Source: Meandrina meandrites (lineage: Eukaryota; Cnidaria; Anthozoa; Scleractinia; Meandrinidae). Taken from it: 64,000 nucleotides of DNA. This document shows positions 20,775-33,130 of the stretch, one piece after another. Every line of letters starts with the position of its first letter. Positions within the stretch are counted from its first letter, which is position 1. The position numbers and the translations under genes were made by a program. The DNA is taken from positions 24,890,455 through 24,954,454 of the forward strand of contig OY855903.1 in the NCBI GenBank assembly GCA_963693305.1. The letters run 5' to 3'. A model generated the notes under the pieces. The model was not told where the DNA came from. It saw only the letters and a program-made list of their open reading frames with translations, and did no database searches.

Positions 20775-22513
20775 CCCGGGGGGGGGGGGGGGGGGGTACT
20801 CCCATATACGGGCAGAAGTCCATAACTAGAAGTCTACATCTCTGGTAATAGGCTTTGAGATATGTCTTTCGCGTGTACCTCGCGCTCCTCGCGTGTAGGC
20901 TATTTTTAGAACAGCTTTGCCGCGAACAAGTAGCCAATCACATTGAAGTATTTTTTAATTCGCGCCTTTGATTGGTTGAACAAATTTTTGAAGAAAAGCA
21001 GAACTGCAGAGGACGAGTGAACTCGAGCGAACGGCATTACGAAATTTCTGTTTGTTGGTCATCGTAATTTCCGTTTTGTGAGGATTAAATCGTCTGGACA
21101 AGAATCATCAGGCCATCTTTCATCGATGACGATAGCATCGAAGTTGTAAAAATTCGGAGCATCCAAATAAGCGAGAGGACCTCAGTGTTTTGGAGTCAGA
21201 ATACGAAATGGCAGCGGGCAAGATAGACTAATTCCGAGTCAAATTCAAAATGCGAAGACACTAAAGATTAATGGTACTCTCAAGATGAAGTCAGGCATTA
21301 AGATAGCAAGTGCATTTTGGCACAGGTTCGTTGCTATTTTGAAAAACAAAACCGTGGTCCCTGAAGCGCTCAACATCGAGCGCGGAATGAACAGAATGAA
21401 GTTTGATTCGTTTGAGAACAACATTCAGAGAAAACGACAAGTTAGGCGAGTTTCGCATGTTTTTGGAATTATAAGGACGGCATGAAAACAAAAGACTGAC
21501 TAAGGTAATGTACTTGTTTTAATATGAATAGAAATACGAGTTTAATTCATCGAACAATGATGATTTCATTCACATCCGTCAAAAGTTTAATTCAAGTTGT
21601 GCTTCTCGGGCACTTCGCAGTGTGCAGCTATTGTGTTGTGTATGTTGTTCAGTATTTTAACACGAGGATATGCTGTACAAAATAAAGACACACTTAACTA
21701 CTAAAAGTTTGGGGAACTTCTGTTCATAAATTCTCTCGTAAATTATAAAAAGTCGACCTGTTTGTTTTGTGAGTTTGTCAACGGAAACCCGGCGACGGGT
21801 TGCTTTTTCACTCGCCTTCAAATGCCACTGAACAGACGTTTGAAATCACTATCTACGATACTACTTCTGTCGAAATGTGAGAATTAAAGAGAATGGCCTG
21901 TCAAGTGTTTTGATGTGATTTGATTTATTTCACCTGCCACTTTCCAAAATATTCGGCCGCAACTTAGAACTCCAATCGTGTCGAAATAGTGGGTTACGTC
22001 ATTTTCTCGCGAGACATCAGTTTCTAAAAATAGCGTACACGCGAAAGACATAGCACGCGCCCCAACCCCAGATGTAGACTTCTAGTTATGGACTTCTGAT
22101 ATGGGCTATATAGGTATGTGCCGCGGGATAGGGTATGTTTTTTTGAGGTTCTCGGTCCTTAAATAGGGTATCACTTTTGCTCCTTTTGGCACGGTGTTCC
22201 CGGTGTGATCCTTAGATAGGGTAGCTAAATTCTATCAGCTCAAATAAACGCCCAGCTAAACGAAAAATTGTCTGTTAAAACTGAACTATCCGTCATTAAG
22301 TATTAACAAAGCGATTTTGAAAGATTTGAGCTTTGCCGTGCGCGGTGAGCCGTTATTTGAGTCGTCACGCAATGCTTCCCCTCCCCTTGAATAGGGTGTC
22401 AATTTTCAGGTTTGGGCCTTAGAAAGGGTATTAATTTTCGTTTTCTTTATCCTTAGATAGGGTCAGGGTTTGAGAACGTTCCTAAATTTAGGGGAGTACC
22501 CCCCCCCCCCGGG
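20775..22513. mobile_element. 1.74-kb element with poly-G tips and 9-bp target duplication
   Basis: Begins CCCGGGGG (a 19-G run) followed by TACTCCCATAT; ends GGGGAGTACCCCCCCCCCCGGG. GGTTATACT flanks both sides (20766-20774 and 22514-22522). Further inverted blocks match internally: AGTCCATAACTAGAAGTC (20816) against GACTTCTAGTTATGGACT (about 22077) and CGCGTGTACCTC against GTACACGCG (about 22035). AGGGTATC-type repeats (TTAGATAGGGTA) lie near the right end. Solo relatives occur at 44932 and about 38365. No transposase frame. Confidence 0.75.
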
Positions 22514-22922
22514 GGTTATACTTTCCATCCATATCGTGAATGTGTGTAGACGCTCGGCAGTGGTTTCCTTAGAAATTGGAGCTCACAGGATCGGGGGACG
22601 GACCCGCATATTTGTTTGTGTTGATCTTCTGCTTCGCAAGTTCCATTTTACACAACACAGGTGCGCTCTGCCCATACATACTCAAAAAATGAAAATGACA
22701 TGCATATATTGGTAAAAAAAATTCAGTCGTGGCTCACAGAGCCTTTGATTTCTTGTAAACAGTAAAAGCAGACGTCAGATTATAAAGACGGCTACGTTAT
22801 CTCTGATTCGTAAGAGAAATCTGAACTTTACCTTGTTTCCGTGGAGTTTTAGGGATTTTTTAAAATTCTAACGCGCGGTTTGGGACTGGCACTAGTTTCG
22901 CACGCGCAATGATATAAAATTT

Positions 22923-25100
22923 TCAAAGCAGGTGTACCCCAAATAAAATTCGCCATTTAGCGTTACAAAAAGCTTCAAAATCGCTTGCTTCAAAAGCAAC
23001 TTCTCTAGATCTGTAGTTAAGAGTCTCCCCCCTTAAGTTTGACCAAATTTGTGTCGGTATAAAATTTACGGTATTTATCGCCAGTTGAACTTGGCCTTGA
23101 ACGTTGACCGACGACCGCCGTTGCACGTGAACAGAGCGTGATTGAAGGTGGTGTGATGCTAGCATTTCGCGTTTTTCAAAGTCATCTACTGGCTTGCAAT
23201 ATGGCGACTTCTTCACGCTCTGCTGATTTGTCCCGACAAGAAATTGCCAGCCTTGGGGAAGAAAAAGATTAAAAAAACACACAGTTAGCGACAAGGACTG
23301 CCTTGTCTACATTAAAAGCCTTCTGTGGAGAAAAATATCCTGTCAAAGACCAAGATTTTGACGAAATTTTTAAAGAAGAACTAAATGAACTTCTTGTGGA
23401 CTTTAATCCCAATGCAAGGAAAAAAAACGGAGGAAACTACAAGAAGACAGCACTAAGAAGCATTCGCTTTGGCCTGCAACGATACTTTATCCTGAAAAGA
23501 GGATTTAATATCATTGCCGACCATGCTTTTAAACAGTCTAACCAAGTCTTTGAAGCAGTTGTGGTTGAAGCTAAGCGACAAGGGCTTGCCAAAGTCGACC
23601 ATCATGAGCCAATAAAGAAAGAGGACTTGGCGAAAATCTTTTCGTCATATGATCAGTCATCACTAAACCGTAAGTCACTGCAGCACTTTCGTTTGGTTTA
23701 ACATCATGTATCAGCTTATTCGAAGAGGAAGAGAGAACCTCCGCCTTCACACGAAACAGTCGTTTGCAGTGAGAGTTGACGCGACCGCACGAAAATATGT
23801 CTACCAGGAGCTGGATGAACTCGACAAAAACCACAGGCAAAACGATGACCCATTTGACTCTTCAGAGGACGGAAGAATGTACGAAAACGCGAATAATCCA
23901 AAAGTATGCCCAGTAAGGGTATTTGAACTATATTTATCAAAACTCCATCCGTCGCTGAGCTTGCTGTGGCAAAGGCCCAAGGCTCTCGATAACTTCAGTG
24001 AATCTGATAGTGTTTGGTACTGCAATTCTCCTCTAGGTAAGAATACCCTAGCATCGTGTATGAAAACTATTTCTGTTGACTGTGAACTCTCTCGAGAGTA
24101 TACTAACCATTGCAAGGCCCAAGGCTCTTACAGTCGACAACTAACGGAATCTAAAACAAGAGAAATATCACAAACTTTAATTTCTGCCTGTGCCCAAGGT
24201 AGCACTGAAATTGTTCCTTTGGGAACTGAAGTTGAGCAAAGTAAGCTTAATGTGCCAAAAGTACAAAATTCCCCTGTGCTAACGCACAATTTTGCTTCCA
24301 GTAGTAGTCAAGAAACAGTTCACTTCCATACCGGAGCTTTTTCATCTGGTTGTAATATTACAGTGAGTTTCCATTTAATATCATTAAACCTGGATGTAAT
24401 TCTGTGTTTTGCTTAAGTTTTTGTACATTTTAGTCCGCTTAGTTTACCTTTTTGTACATTTTTCAGTAGCATTGTAGTATTTTGCGCTCTTATACGCGTA
24501 CATGTAATTTATCAATAAAGTTTCGATTTGTTTTCTCAACAAAAACGTTTTCGGAAAAACTCTGAAGATGCGACCCGAGGAAGTGAAACCTTAGATGTAA
24601 ATATTATGCTATACCATCAAGAACACACTCAACATAAACAAGATTATTTTAAAAATCAATAAAGAATTCACTATTATACTTTCGTTCTCAATCAACATGT
24701 GATAATTCCGTCATGTTACCAAATCAAATTCAAGCTGAGGTTCTTGTTTAGTTTAAGAAAAGTGGTCTACATTCGTAGCGAGTTATCAAGTTTTTATCCC
24801 TTTTCCAAAAGGATACCCTTTATCCCCAGACAATTGCCCTCAAATTTAAGCACATCTAAGCTCCCCGCAAGTAGGACTCCCTGTGTTAAAATAGACGGAC
24901 GAGTTCTACTTCTAAAAGGTACTGATGCCAAAACACCAACTGATATTTGTACACTAAGCTACCAAGAAGCGTCCCGGCCAAGAAATTCCCTTTGGGCAAG
25001 TGGTAGCATGCAAACATGTGACACATCTGCCACCTAAAATATGCGAACCGCAGAAGATCTAATGCAACGTAGCCGGTGAGACAATAGTTCCCAGGCCTGA
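22923..25100 (+). mobile_element. Crypton-type element, copy B
   Basis: Best-preserved copy: leader, recombinase frame 23201-24416, trailer with AATAAAG near 24512, continuing in a block shared with copy A to about 25100. Cryptons lack terminal inverted repeats, and none was seen, so the outer limits are those of shared sequence and not proven ends. Confidence 0.65.
23201..24416 (+). pseudogene. Crypton tyrosine recombinase (DUF3504), copy B, broken
   Basis: ATG at 23201 opens MATSSRSADLSRQEIASLG; a TAA at 23270-23272 interrupts a frame that otherwise runs on into NTQLATRTALSTLKAF, so the stop is a mutation. The core domain follows (ELLVDFNPNARKK, SIRFGLQRYF, AVVVEAKRQGLAK). One extra T near 23690 shifts the frame before MYQLIRRGREN, which resumes at 23706 and runs to 24416 through FELYLSKLHPSL and SREYTNHC. 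The next 33 residues, including HxxR and GHKSE of the catalytic site, are deleted and replaced by KAQG. Serine/glutamine-rich tail follows. Dead copy. Confidence 0.75.
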
Positions 25101-25179
25101 GCAGTGTCGATGTCTTAACATTGAACTAGTGAACAGCACTCGGCAAACTTCAGTTATAAAACTTGTTTTATTCTCCTAG

Positions 25180-25215
25180 GCGCTACGCGTTTCGTCCGAC
25201 TATCGCGGACTTCGT
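25180..25215 (-). ncRNA. Hammerhead-like core 3 (copy B)
   Basis: Minus-strand CTGACGA, perfect GTCCG/CGGAC stem, GAAACGCGTA. Inverted duplicate of 13991-14026; the stem is more intact here. Helix I is not convincing. Confidence 0.3.
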
Positions 25216-25599
25216 CAGGGAATTTTACAAATGTGCGTTATAGGCTTGTATTTTTACATGGTGTAAACCGTAAAAAGCTATTTTTACAAGTTATTTTTAC
25301 GGATTTACGTATAAGAAACAAGCTAAATTTTTAAGCAAGGCGCGACTAAAGTTCAGCATACGTGTGACATATTTCTGCCATGACATACGCGTGACATGTT
25401 TATTTTTGGGGACCACAGGTTTATTACTAATATAAAACGAATGGCGAAATAAATTGACACCCCTAGCAGCTGCGCGTGGTGATCAAATGACCGTCTGAAG
25501 TGACAAAATAACTCGACAGGAATCAAGCTGAAAATTCAAAACCTTTCTTTCCGCCAACAGATTTGAGCTCAGATAGTATAACTCAGTATAAGACTTTCA

Positions 25600-25727
25600 A
25601 ACGTTCATAATTACGTTGATTAAGGGCAACAAGGTGAACATTATAGTTGTTCAGCACTGAGAGGATTCAAAGAACACAAGTGTCTGATGAATATTGACAA
25701 TATTGTCCTCACCAATCTCTTTCTCCG
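25600..25727 (+). promoter_or_regulatory. Conserved upstream block of the Rab-like gene
   Basis: Carries AAGGTGAACATTATAGTTG and GAGAGGATTCAAAGAACAC directly upstream of the ATG, as before 13485. The shared skeleton AGGTGAAnnTTATAnTTGTTC recurs before 818-1501, 26691 and 35677. Confidence 0.4.
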
Positions 25728-26408
25728 ATGGCTACAAAGTATGAATTGCCAGAGGAGTTAGAAATGAAGACATTTAAAACAAACGTTGCCCCTGAAGAAG
25801 AAACGAACGACGGCGATTGCTTGATTAAAATTATTTGTGTAGGTGGCATGATAGGACCACATACCAAAGGCATGTTTATCAAAGATTATTGTCAAATCTA
25901 CCGTCCAGAAAAGGTATATTTGAAACCAATATTTTGTGTGGATTTTCACTTAAAAATAATAAGAAAGCAAAGAAGTGAAGATGAGGAGCCACTCTTGATC
26001 AGACTTATATTCTGGGAATTGGCCGAGCATGAAAGGTTTTCAAACATGACCAAGATTTACTACAAAGGCAGTCTTGGTGCTATAATTTTCTGGGGAACTC
26101 GTAATCCATCTTCACTGAAAAGAGCTACAGAATGGATACAAGACATTAGGAAGCACCTGCCACAGATCCCATGTGTTCTTGTCACAGACAATACAGTTAA
26201 GCCAGAACCGCTACAGTGGATTGGACCTGGGAAGATATTTGAGAGCGAGGAAGCACTGGATCAGTTCTGTAAAGATCACGGCTTTGTGGACCATTTTGCG
26301 ATCAAGTCACGCGATTGGGTATCCGGTGAAAAAAGCGTTTTTGGACAAGCTGTGAATTGCCTTCTTGACGAGATTTTGCAAAACAAACAAGAAGAAGTGA
26401 AAACTTAA
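25728..26408 (+). CDS. Rab32-like pseudo-GTPase, 226 aa
   Basis: Inverted-duplicate partner of 12763-13485 with an open frame. The ATG is the family start (MATKYELPEE) but 14 residues after it (VTVKRLRTLGKEVK in the partner) are missing in frame. The remainder is close: CVGGMIGPHTKGMFIKDY (37-54) at the P-loop position, LKPIFCVDFHL (65-75), FWELAEHERF (95-104) with the catalytic Gln replaced by His, VTDNT, and the shared C-terminal block (GPGKIFESEEALDQF onward). Ends EEVKT without prenylation cysteines. TAAATAAAAC at the stop codon could serve as a polyadenylation signal. Predicted not to hydrolyse GTP. Function unknown. Confidence 0.75.
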   Translation: MATKYELPEELEMKTFKTNVAPEEETNDGDCLIKIICVGGMIGPHTKGMFIKDYCQIYRPEKVYLKPIFCVDFHLKIIRKQRSEDEEPLLIRLIFWELAEHERFSNMTKIYYKGSLGAIIFWGTRNPSSLKRATEWIQDIRKHLPQIPCVLVTDNTVKPEPLQWIGPGKIFESEEALDQFCKDHGFVDHFAIKSRDWVSGEKSVFGQAVNCLLDEILQNKQEEVKT

Positions 26409-26690
26409 ATAAAACGCGCTACCATAAAGGAAGCACTCCATACGAGATTTGTGTAAACAGAAGCAACTACTGGAGTCAATCACGCTACGCGAATAAAGTA
26501 ATTTTTTAATACAGTAGAACCCCTATTAAGCGGCCACCCTCGGGAAATTGACAACTGTTTTGGTCACGTGGATTCTTCAATTTAATTCCTGATAAAAAAC
26601 ATGTTAAGGTGAAAGTTATAGTTAAGTTCCGCTCGGACAAAGATTGCTAGTGTCTGACAAAGCCGGAAGTAAACATTGCCTCTTTTTCCG

Positions 26691-27413
26691 ATGGCTACAA
26701 AGTACTCAAAGTATGAATTGCCGGAGGAAGTCAATGAGAAACGTTAAAATACTCTAGAATAGGAGGTGGAGATAAAGACATTTAAAACAAACGTCACCCC
26801 TGAAGCAGAAACGAGCGACGAGGATTGCTTAATAAAAAATGATTTGTGTAGGAGACTTCACTGATGGAAGTGAAACAAAAGGCAAGTATATCCGTGATTA
26901 TCTCCAGCATTTTGATGCATACGAACCTTACTCAAAAGAAGTAAAATGGCATAGATTCGAATCTGAGCACGCACTCTTGAACAAGATAAACATCTTGGAA
27001 GGACCTGAATATGAACGCTTTATATGGTCTCATATCGATGACAAGGACTTTATATAACGGCAGTCTCGGAGCTTTTGTTTTCGTGCCGGAGGAACACAGC
27101 GCGGTCCGTATTCACTGGAAGGAGCTACAAAATGGAGACAAGACAACGACGACAACCGATCCCATGTGTTCTTGTCACAGACAATACAGTTAAGCCAGAA
27201 CCGCTACAGTGGATTGGACCTGGGAAGATATTTGAGAGCGAGGAAGCACTGGATCAGTTTTGTAAAGATCACGGCTTTGTGGACCATTTTGAGATCAAGT
27301 CACGCGATTGGGAATCCGGTGAAAAAATCGTTTTTGGACAAGCTGTGAATTGTCTTCTTTATGAGATTTTTCAAAACCAAGTAAGAAGAAACGAGTGTTG
27401 TCAGGAAATGTGA
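26691..27413 (+). pseudogene. Rab32-like family pseudogene
   Basis: Family start (MATKYSKYELPEEV) at 26691, stops after about 17 and 21 codons, a frameshift before the P-loop region (ICVGDFTDGSETKGKYIRDY readable from 26839) and another near 27055; the end (27147-27413) reads in frame through PIPCVLVTDNT to NQVRRNECCQEM. The C-terminal CC matches that of 35677-36432, so this is a direct paralogue of that gene, and their 3' flanks are shared for about 290 bp. Confidence 0.75.
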
Positions 27414-27705
27414 TAATGATGGCGAAAAGATGAGATGGCTCCGATCAATAACACGAGATTAAGCTAGATTAGCAGTTTGCGTTATGACAGTTAATTAATC
27501 GTCCTTTATTTGCCCTTCTTTCTTTAAATTACAAGATATATAAAAAAAATTCAGTAATGGACAAGAGCTCCCAGCAAACCTTTGGACCTTATGGACTTTG
27601 GAAGAGAACCGGTTCAGTAATCATCAAATTTACTTCTATAAATAAAAATTATTCACGTGGTTCTAGGAATGTCTTGACTCTAATATACTGCAAGGTATAT
27701 AGATA
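27414..27705 (+). repeat. 3' flank duplicated with 36433-36715
   Basis: Directly repeated, with small indels, after the gene ending at 36432 (GAACCGGTTCAGTAATCATC, TTATTCACGTGGTTCTAGGA). Contains AATAAA at about 27640, a likely old 3' UTR and polyadenylation region. Confidence 0.7.
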
Positions 27706-28947
27706 TCTTTGATATCTTTAATATTGCCTTTGATATCTTAAATATTGTTTTAAAAGACAATAATTATCAGATGTACATTTGTTTTTTTTTAATGCGGCTC
27801 TGTTGTAGTTTGATCATAAGGAGCAAGTCGACAACAGGGACCTTCAGATCGGAATACGAGCACGCGATTTAGTTCGAGTATGACTTTTTAAACCTAGCGC
27901 TTTTGCATTGGATTGTCACATTGTGACTTTATGACTTTCATTCAGTGACTTTTAATTAAAGTACGAGATTTTAAGTAAACTGGGCATTTTACGCCTTTTC
28001 GGGCGCGCACATTTGGAACGCGCGCATTGTTGTATTCAAATTTTGAAATCTTGTCACGCGTATATGTTTGTGGCGAGCAGAATAAAGTTGCATTGAATCG
28101 GTTGTTGGGTGCATTTGTTGGTCGTTTAATCGTTTTATTTGGGATTTCAGGAATCGGATCGGACTTTGACTGTGTGTTCGGAAATCGTCTGAACGTACAT
28201 TAACTCCAATGTCGTACTGATAGTCTCGTTTTCAACTGGTCAGCAACAGGGAGGAGTGAGGGCTCTGGGAATGTAACTGGATTGAAATTCGAAAGTCCTA
28301 CTCGTACTTCGATCTGAATGTCCCTAATATGGGCTCCTGGCAACAACAATTTCGGAGAAGTACACCCCACCCCCAGGTAGGTACTGGTTTGAAATATTGT
28401 GATATTGAGCTATCTAGAGTTGTACCGGCCAAGAAATTCATAGGTATTAGTCTACATAACATAGACGAATTTTTACCAACTCTTGTTTTTGCCCCTTCGA
28501 AATTTACACTGGAAAACTACAATGGAAAACTGAATCCTCTTGGTTTTGGCAGGCGACACAAGTAGGAGGTGGATGGGGGGGGGGGGGGGGGGGGGGTCTT
28601 GATCACTTTTCACGAAAATTAAAATAACAATTTCGCGAATCACGAAGAAAAAAAGGCCTTTTGCAGATCGCGAAAAAATCCTTTACAACCCTCAAGTAGT
28701 TCTATGCCTGAGCAGTTCCGGCGGCGAGCGTGACTGGCTATGCTCATCATACTGACCCCATGTGGTGGTCACGCAATGCACGAAGATCAAATGTGAAGTG
28801 AACGACTCTGAAGATTATTTAGCAAGCCGAAATAAATCGAGTTAATATTGCAACTGCAAACAGTGGCAAAAGAAATTCATCCTTCGTCAAAAGACAAAAG
28901 AGAAAGTATTTGGCTTTCAAACGTTTTAAACTGCGTTGATTTATTAA
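27706..28947. other. Gene-poor stretch; right end is a displaced Rab-like upstream region
   Basis: No recognisable gene; a 78-codon plus frame at 28329-28565 has no known domain. A G run spans 28575-28596. From about 28800 to 28947 the sequence matches, in reverse complement, the far upstream region of the gene at 818-1501 (about 1620-1760), so this is the upstream region of the gene at 35677, now separated from it by the 6.6-kb insertion. Confidence 0.55.
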
Positions 28948-29984
28948 GGTTACACAATACCTTCAGAGGTCTACTTTTGTCGAAAAAAATTTTTTTGGAC
29001 TAAAATAAAAGTTTACTTTAGATCTAACATTTCCGCAAAAATTAGAGTAAAATCTTAAAACGCAGGCGAGTTATTTCGAAAAAAGGGTTTTTTAATAAAA
29101 GTTAATAAAATAGTTAGGTGTCATAATCGTCATAGCGCGTTGATTCCCCGGCGATGATTTTGCGCGAAACGGCCTTATTAGCGAGCTCTTATTACAAGGA
29201 CATCATTAGCATTGTTTTGTTTACATGTGATTTTGCTTCTCTTTTATTCTCAATCTTCATTTTATCACTCTTCGATTCTCTATTTGGCCTTATTGAGGTC
29301 GTGAAACAAGTTAAAAAACAGAGAAAAGTCCTTGGACAGCGACAAAAAAAACGAAACAAGACCTATGAAGAAGACAACAGCGGAATTTGCCGAAAGCAAG
29401 AAGGAAAACTTGGCCGACAGCGACAAGGAATCCTTCGAACAAATCGAACTACCCGTTGCTGCTACATTTTCTGTACTCTTCCCTCGCATATTTTCCTTAG
29501 TTTTTCCATTTCTCTCGTACGCTCAAGTTCAACAAAGAGAACATACGTGACTGTCACACTATTAATGCCTTTGAATTCCCGCGAACATCGTTTCGCTCGC
29601 TGTGAACGGTAGGGGTGCCGTCATCTCATTGGCCGGCGGCAAATCCTGTTGACAGAAGGGCCTAAAGTGTTTACAAATCTTCAAATGGCGAAAACTCGCA
29701 ATCGTTTCGCACGAGAATACCATCTCTTTGAATGAATTAATAGGGTATGTAGAGTTGACGGATTCTAACGAAATTTGGCCAGAACATTCGTTAAGCATCG
29801 AGGAACAAAAGGGTGTCGGGGATTAGCGTTAATTTGGATATTTCTCATTTTACGGCCGCGAACGCAACGGGGTCGGCAAATTATTTGCTACTAAAACTTT
29901 ACGGGTCTATAAAAAGATAACCAATAAGAATAACGAAAAAGCCTGACACCCTTTGAGAGATTGATACTTGCTAATTAAGAGCCA

Positions 29985-31180
29985 ATGTTACCAACGGTCA
30001 GACAAAAGACGGCAAGTGTCGAAAAATGGATTTCGCTTATATTCTTACCATGCGTAGGTCTTTGTGAGAAACAAATACCAGCATACTTAGTTTGGCTGAA
30101 TATCGATTTGTTTTCGAGAAAATCGATAATCCTTAAAAACCGCCATATTGCCACTTTCGGAGCTCAAAATTTATGCCGAGTTTCGTAGCTTCGCGTGAAA
30201 AAATAAAGCACTCTGGAAGGAAAATACCGGCCAAATGTTGTAGAATGACATCAAATAAGTACGTGGAAAGCAATTTTAGTCCTTCGTGTCCTTTTATTTA
30301 CAAAATATAATTAAATTTATTTGACACACTTTTAATAGGGTTCAAAATTGGTCAAACTTATCGTCTAATTTAAGTATGTGCGAAGCGAAATAATTGGTCA
30401 AAAATTCGGTATTTGCAAGTCAAAGGACTGTTCTTTACGACTTTAGAAGGATTAGCTGGGGAAATGATTTCGTGCGATGTTTTCGAATTTCGAAGTTGCC
30501 TAAAATTCGTCAATTAGTAATCGTGGAGATACCGCCGTTTATGTAAACATTTCACGCAAAGGTAGAATTCTTCCCGACGCGAACTTAACTGTGTCTAATA
30601 AAAACGTAGACATGCTTACCTTGATGTTGCTGAAGCATTTTAAGCGTTGTATTCTTCATTCACGATAAAACCCAAGCCTGCGGTGAAGTTAGTTAAACGA
30701 TTTCCTTGACGCCATGTGTCATTAATCTCCTCGTCTTGAAGTGACATCTCTTTTTCATTCGTTCTTGAAAATTAAACACTCCAGTCTCAAGTGATCAACG
30801 TAACAGCCATGCATAGTATTTTTGCTTTAAATCAGCTTCGAACTGAGAAGCAGATGAAGATAAACCGGTTCAGGAGACAAACCGTCATTTCAAAAACCGC
30901 CATTTGTCCCGTGGCGGCTAATTTATTCACAAGGACAATTTCACCTGAAATTGACAACCACTGCCGTGACAAAGTAAGAAGCAAGCACCGTACCTTTTTG
31001 GTATCTGGTTAAGGTATTTTGTTGCTATTATTTTAATTTGAGCTTAAAATTGCACAAAGTTGGACTGACCAGAAAAAGAAATTTAAGTCAGTTCAAATAG
31101 ACCACCGTTTGCAAAATGGTTGCGTGTAAACGCCTTTTACTTCTGTGCCGGAAGTGCTTCGCTTTTCCTTATTCAATTCA
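29985..31180. repeat. Left inverted arm within the TTAA element
   Basis: Reverse complement of 34075-35300 at roughly 90 percent identity by eye with small indels. Both arms contain a frame reading EKWISLIF...GLCEKQIP, but this looks incidental. Confidence 0.7.
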
Positions 31181-32480
31181 TATCGTTATTTTCCAAGATC
31201 TTCCTTTTTAGATTAAAGCAACAAAGAGATAAAAAAGCTTTATTGCTGCCGTTTGATCACTCTACAGTCAATATTCAAGAATCATCCCGTGGAGTCCTGC
31301 CTGAATAAGTTTCAATAGGGGGATGCAGTGCATGGGAGGGTGCCCAACATCAACACGGCCCTGGTAATTAGCCTTGTAATTCAGTGATGCACCATAGATG
31401 CGAAACACTTTAAATAACGAATACGTCTAGCCTGTGAGGCGGGAGTTGACATATTTTACGTTAGACGGATTGTCACTGACTCTTTTTACATTGTTTCGTA
31501 GACGTTTCGGCTATAAATACTTAAGCCTAATAAATGCGAGTTCGTTGTTACGCGCTATTTGAATGTATCGCGAGGGTTGCGCGGGTGACCATAAGCGCTA
31601 ATGGGGATACGAAATTGTTTCAAGTCCTGAGAAGGGTAATGTGTTAAGTCGTAACAGCGATATTTTTCACTCCAACAACAACTGTGGCAAACATAAGTGC
31701 AAAACGACAAGGCGACGACCTTGTATGCAACAAGGTTAGAGCATGGTGCTGGTATTGCTCGGGAAGTCGCTGGGAACGTTTCCAGTAAAATATTTAAGAT
31801 CCTGCCTGATATGCGAGACTTTTGCAACTCAGTGGAAATGGATGTGTTCTTTCTTTCAGGGAAGCGAAAGCAACCATTAATTCAGCTACAAGACACTGAC
31901 AAGAGAATTTTGTAGTCAGATGTAGTCAGTGCAAAGGAAATAAATGAGGTAAATTCAGGCCCTTAGGGTGGATTCTGTTGAGGGGGGTTCTTTTATGTTG
32001 TAGGAAGTATTTTAGCGCCGGAGCCTCTGGTGGGTCTTCGTGCTTGCCCTCCCAGAAAAGTTTGCAAATATGGGTTCTCTCAAGTGCCATTTTCTGCATT
32101 TTAACATCATTTCTGAGGCGGGGTGAATTTTCATCAACATTTATTAAGTTGATAAAATCTTGTAAGACATCACATCAACTATAAATAAAAGCCAAAATAA
32201 ATACAAAATATGTACATATGTACATGTTAAAATAGCAGGATAATTAAATAATAATTATTAATTATTAATATTTGCCTTTAATATTAGCTCTTTGGAAAGT
32301 AATTTTCATTCTAAAAAATTTCTGAAATGTTCAGAAATGAGTGTGTGGGTTTAGAGAGTTTTAAAAACACAAATATTAAAATAACATGCAGGGTGGATGA
32401 GTGCACAAGACTGATCGAAAGAATGATGAATTATGATGAATTATTTGAAAACGACCAATCAATCCAAAAGATTAGAACTT

Positions 32481-32976
32481 CCACAGGTAGCCCAAGCTTG
32501 ATATATGAGTAGCTTTCATGTTGACCTTTGCATTGTTACGTAATTCGAGCAATTTGCATATTTATAAGGGTTTGTATGGGGAAAGAAATAAAGCCGAAAA
32601 GAACGAAAAATTAACCGTTGAATTACAATAAAAACTGCTCACCTGAACTCTTGCGGTCCTTTTATTGTGTGCTGTGTGGTTTTTTAACCGATTTGGTGCG
32701 ATTTAGTGCAGTTTTAACTAAAACTGCACTAAATTGGAACTAAAACTGCACTAAATCGCACCAAATCGGTTAAAAAACCACACAGCACACAAAAAAAGGA
32801 CCGCAAGAGTTCAGGTGAGCAGTTTTTATTGTAATTCAACGGTTAATTTTTCGTTCTTTTCGGCTTTATTTCTTTCCCCATACAAACCCTTATAAATATG
32901 CAAATTGCTCGAATTACGTAACAATGCAAAGGTCAACATGAAAGCTACTCATATATCAAGCTTGGGCTACCTGTGG
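32481..32976. repeat. 496-bp near-perfect palindrome
   Basis: CCACAGGTAGCCCAAGCTTG at 32481 returns as its reverse complement ending 32976; about 230-bp arms with almost no mismatches around a short centre made of ACTAAAACTGCACTAAAT repeats. Flanked by AACTT on both sides (32476-32480, 32977-32981), consistent with a foldback insertion inside the TTAA element. Confidence 0.8.
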
Positions 32977-33106
32977 AACTTCTCACTATAGTGCCAAACT
33001 GTTGCGGCTTCCACCGATAATCCTGGCAAGGAAGGTTGTCGTCCGTGTAATCGACCGGTCACAGTCGTTTGATTGTTTCGTGTAAATTTTTTTATCTTTT
33101 CAACCA

Positions 33107-33130
33107 CCCCCCCCCCCCCCCCCCCCCCCC
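33107..33130. repeat. Poly-C run
   Basis: Twenty-four consecutive C. Similar homopolymers: G 4093-4114, G 20778-20796, G 28575-28596, G 44935-44954. Such runs are also weak points of assemblies. Confidence 0.9.

Noticed and set aside
26173..26355. Recurring 60-codon frame (MFLSQTIQLSQNRYSG) within several copies
   Set aside because: It is the +1 frame of the conserved Rab-like cassette and recurs only because that DNA is conserved.
29985..30188. Open frame conserved with 35086-35316
   Set aside because: Both lie in the inverted arms of a transposon; similarity comes from the DNA duplication and the frames are short with different starts.
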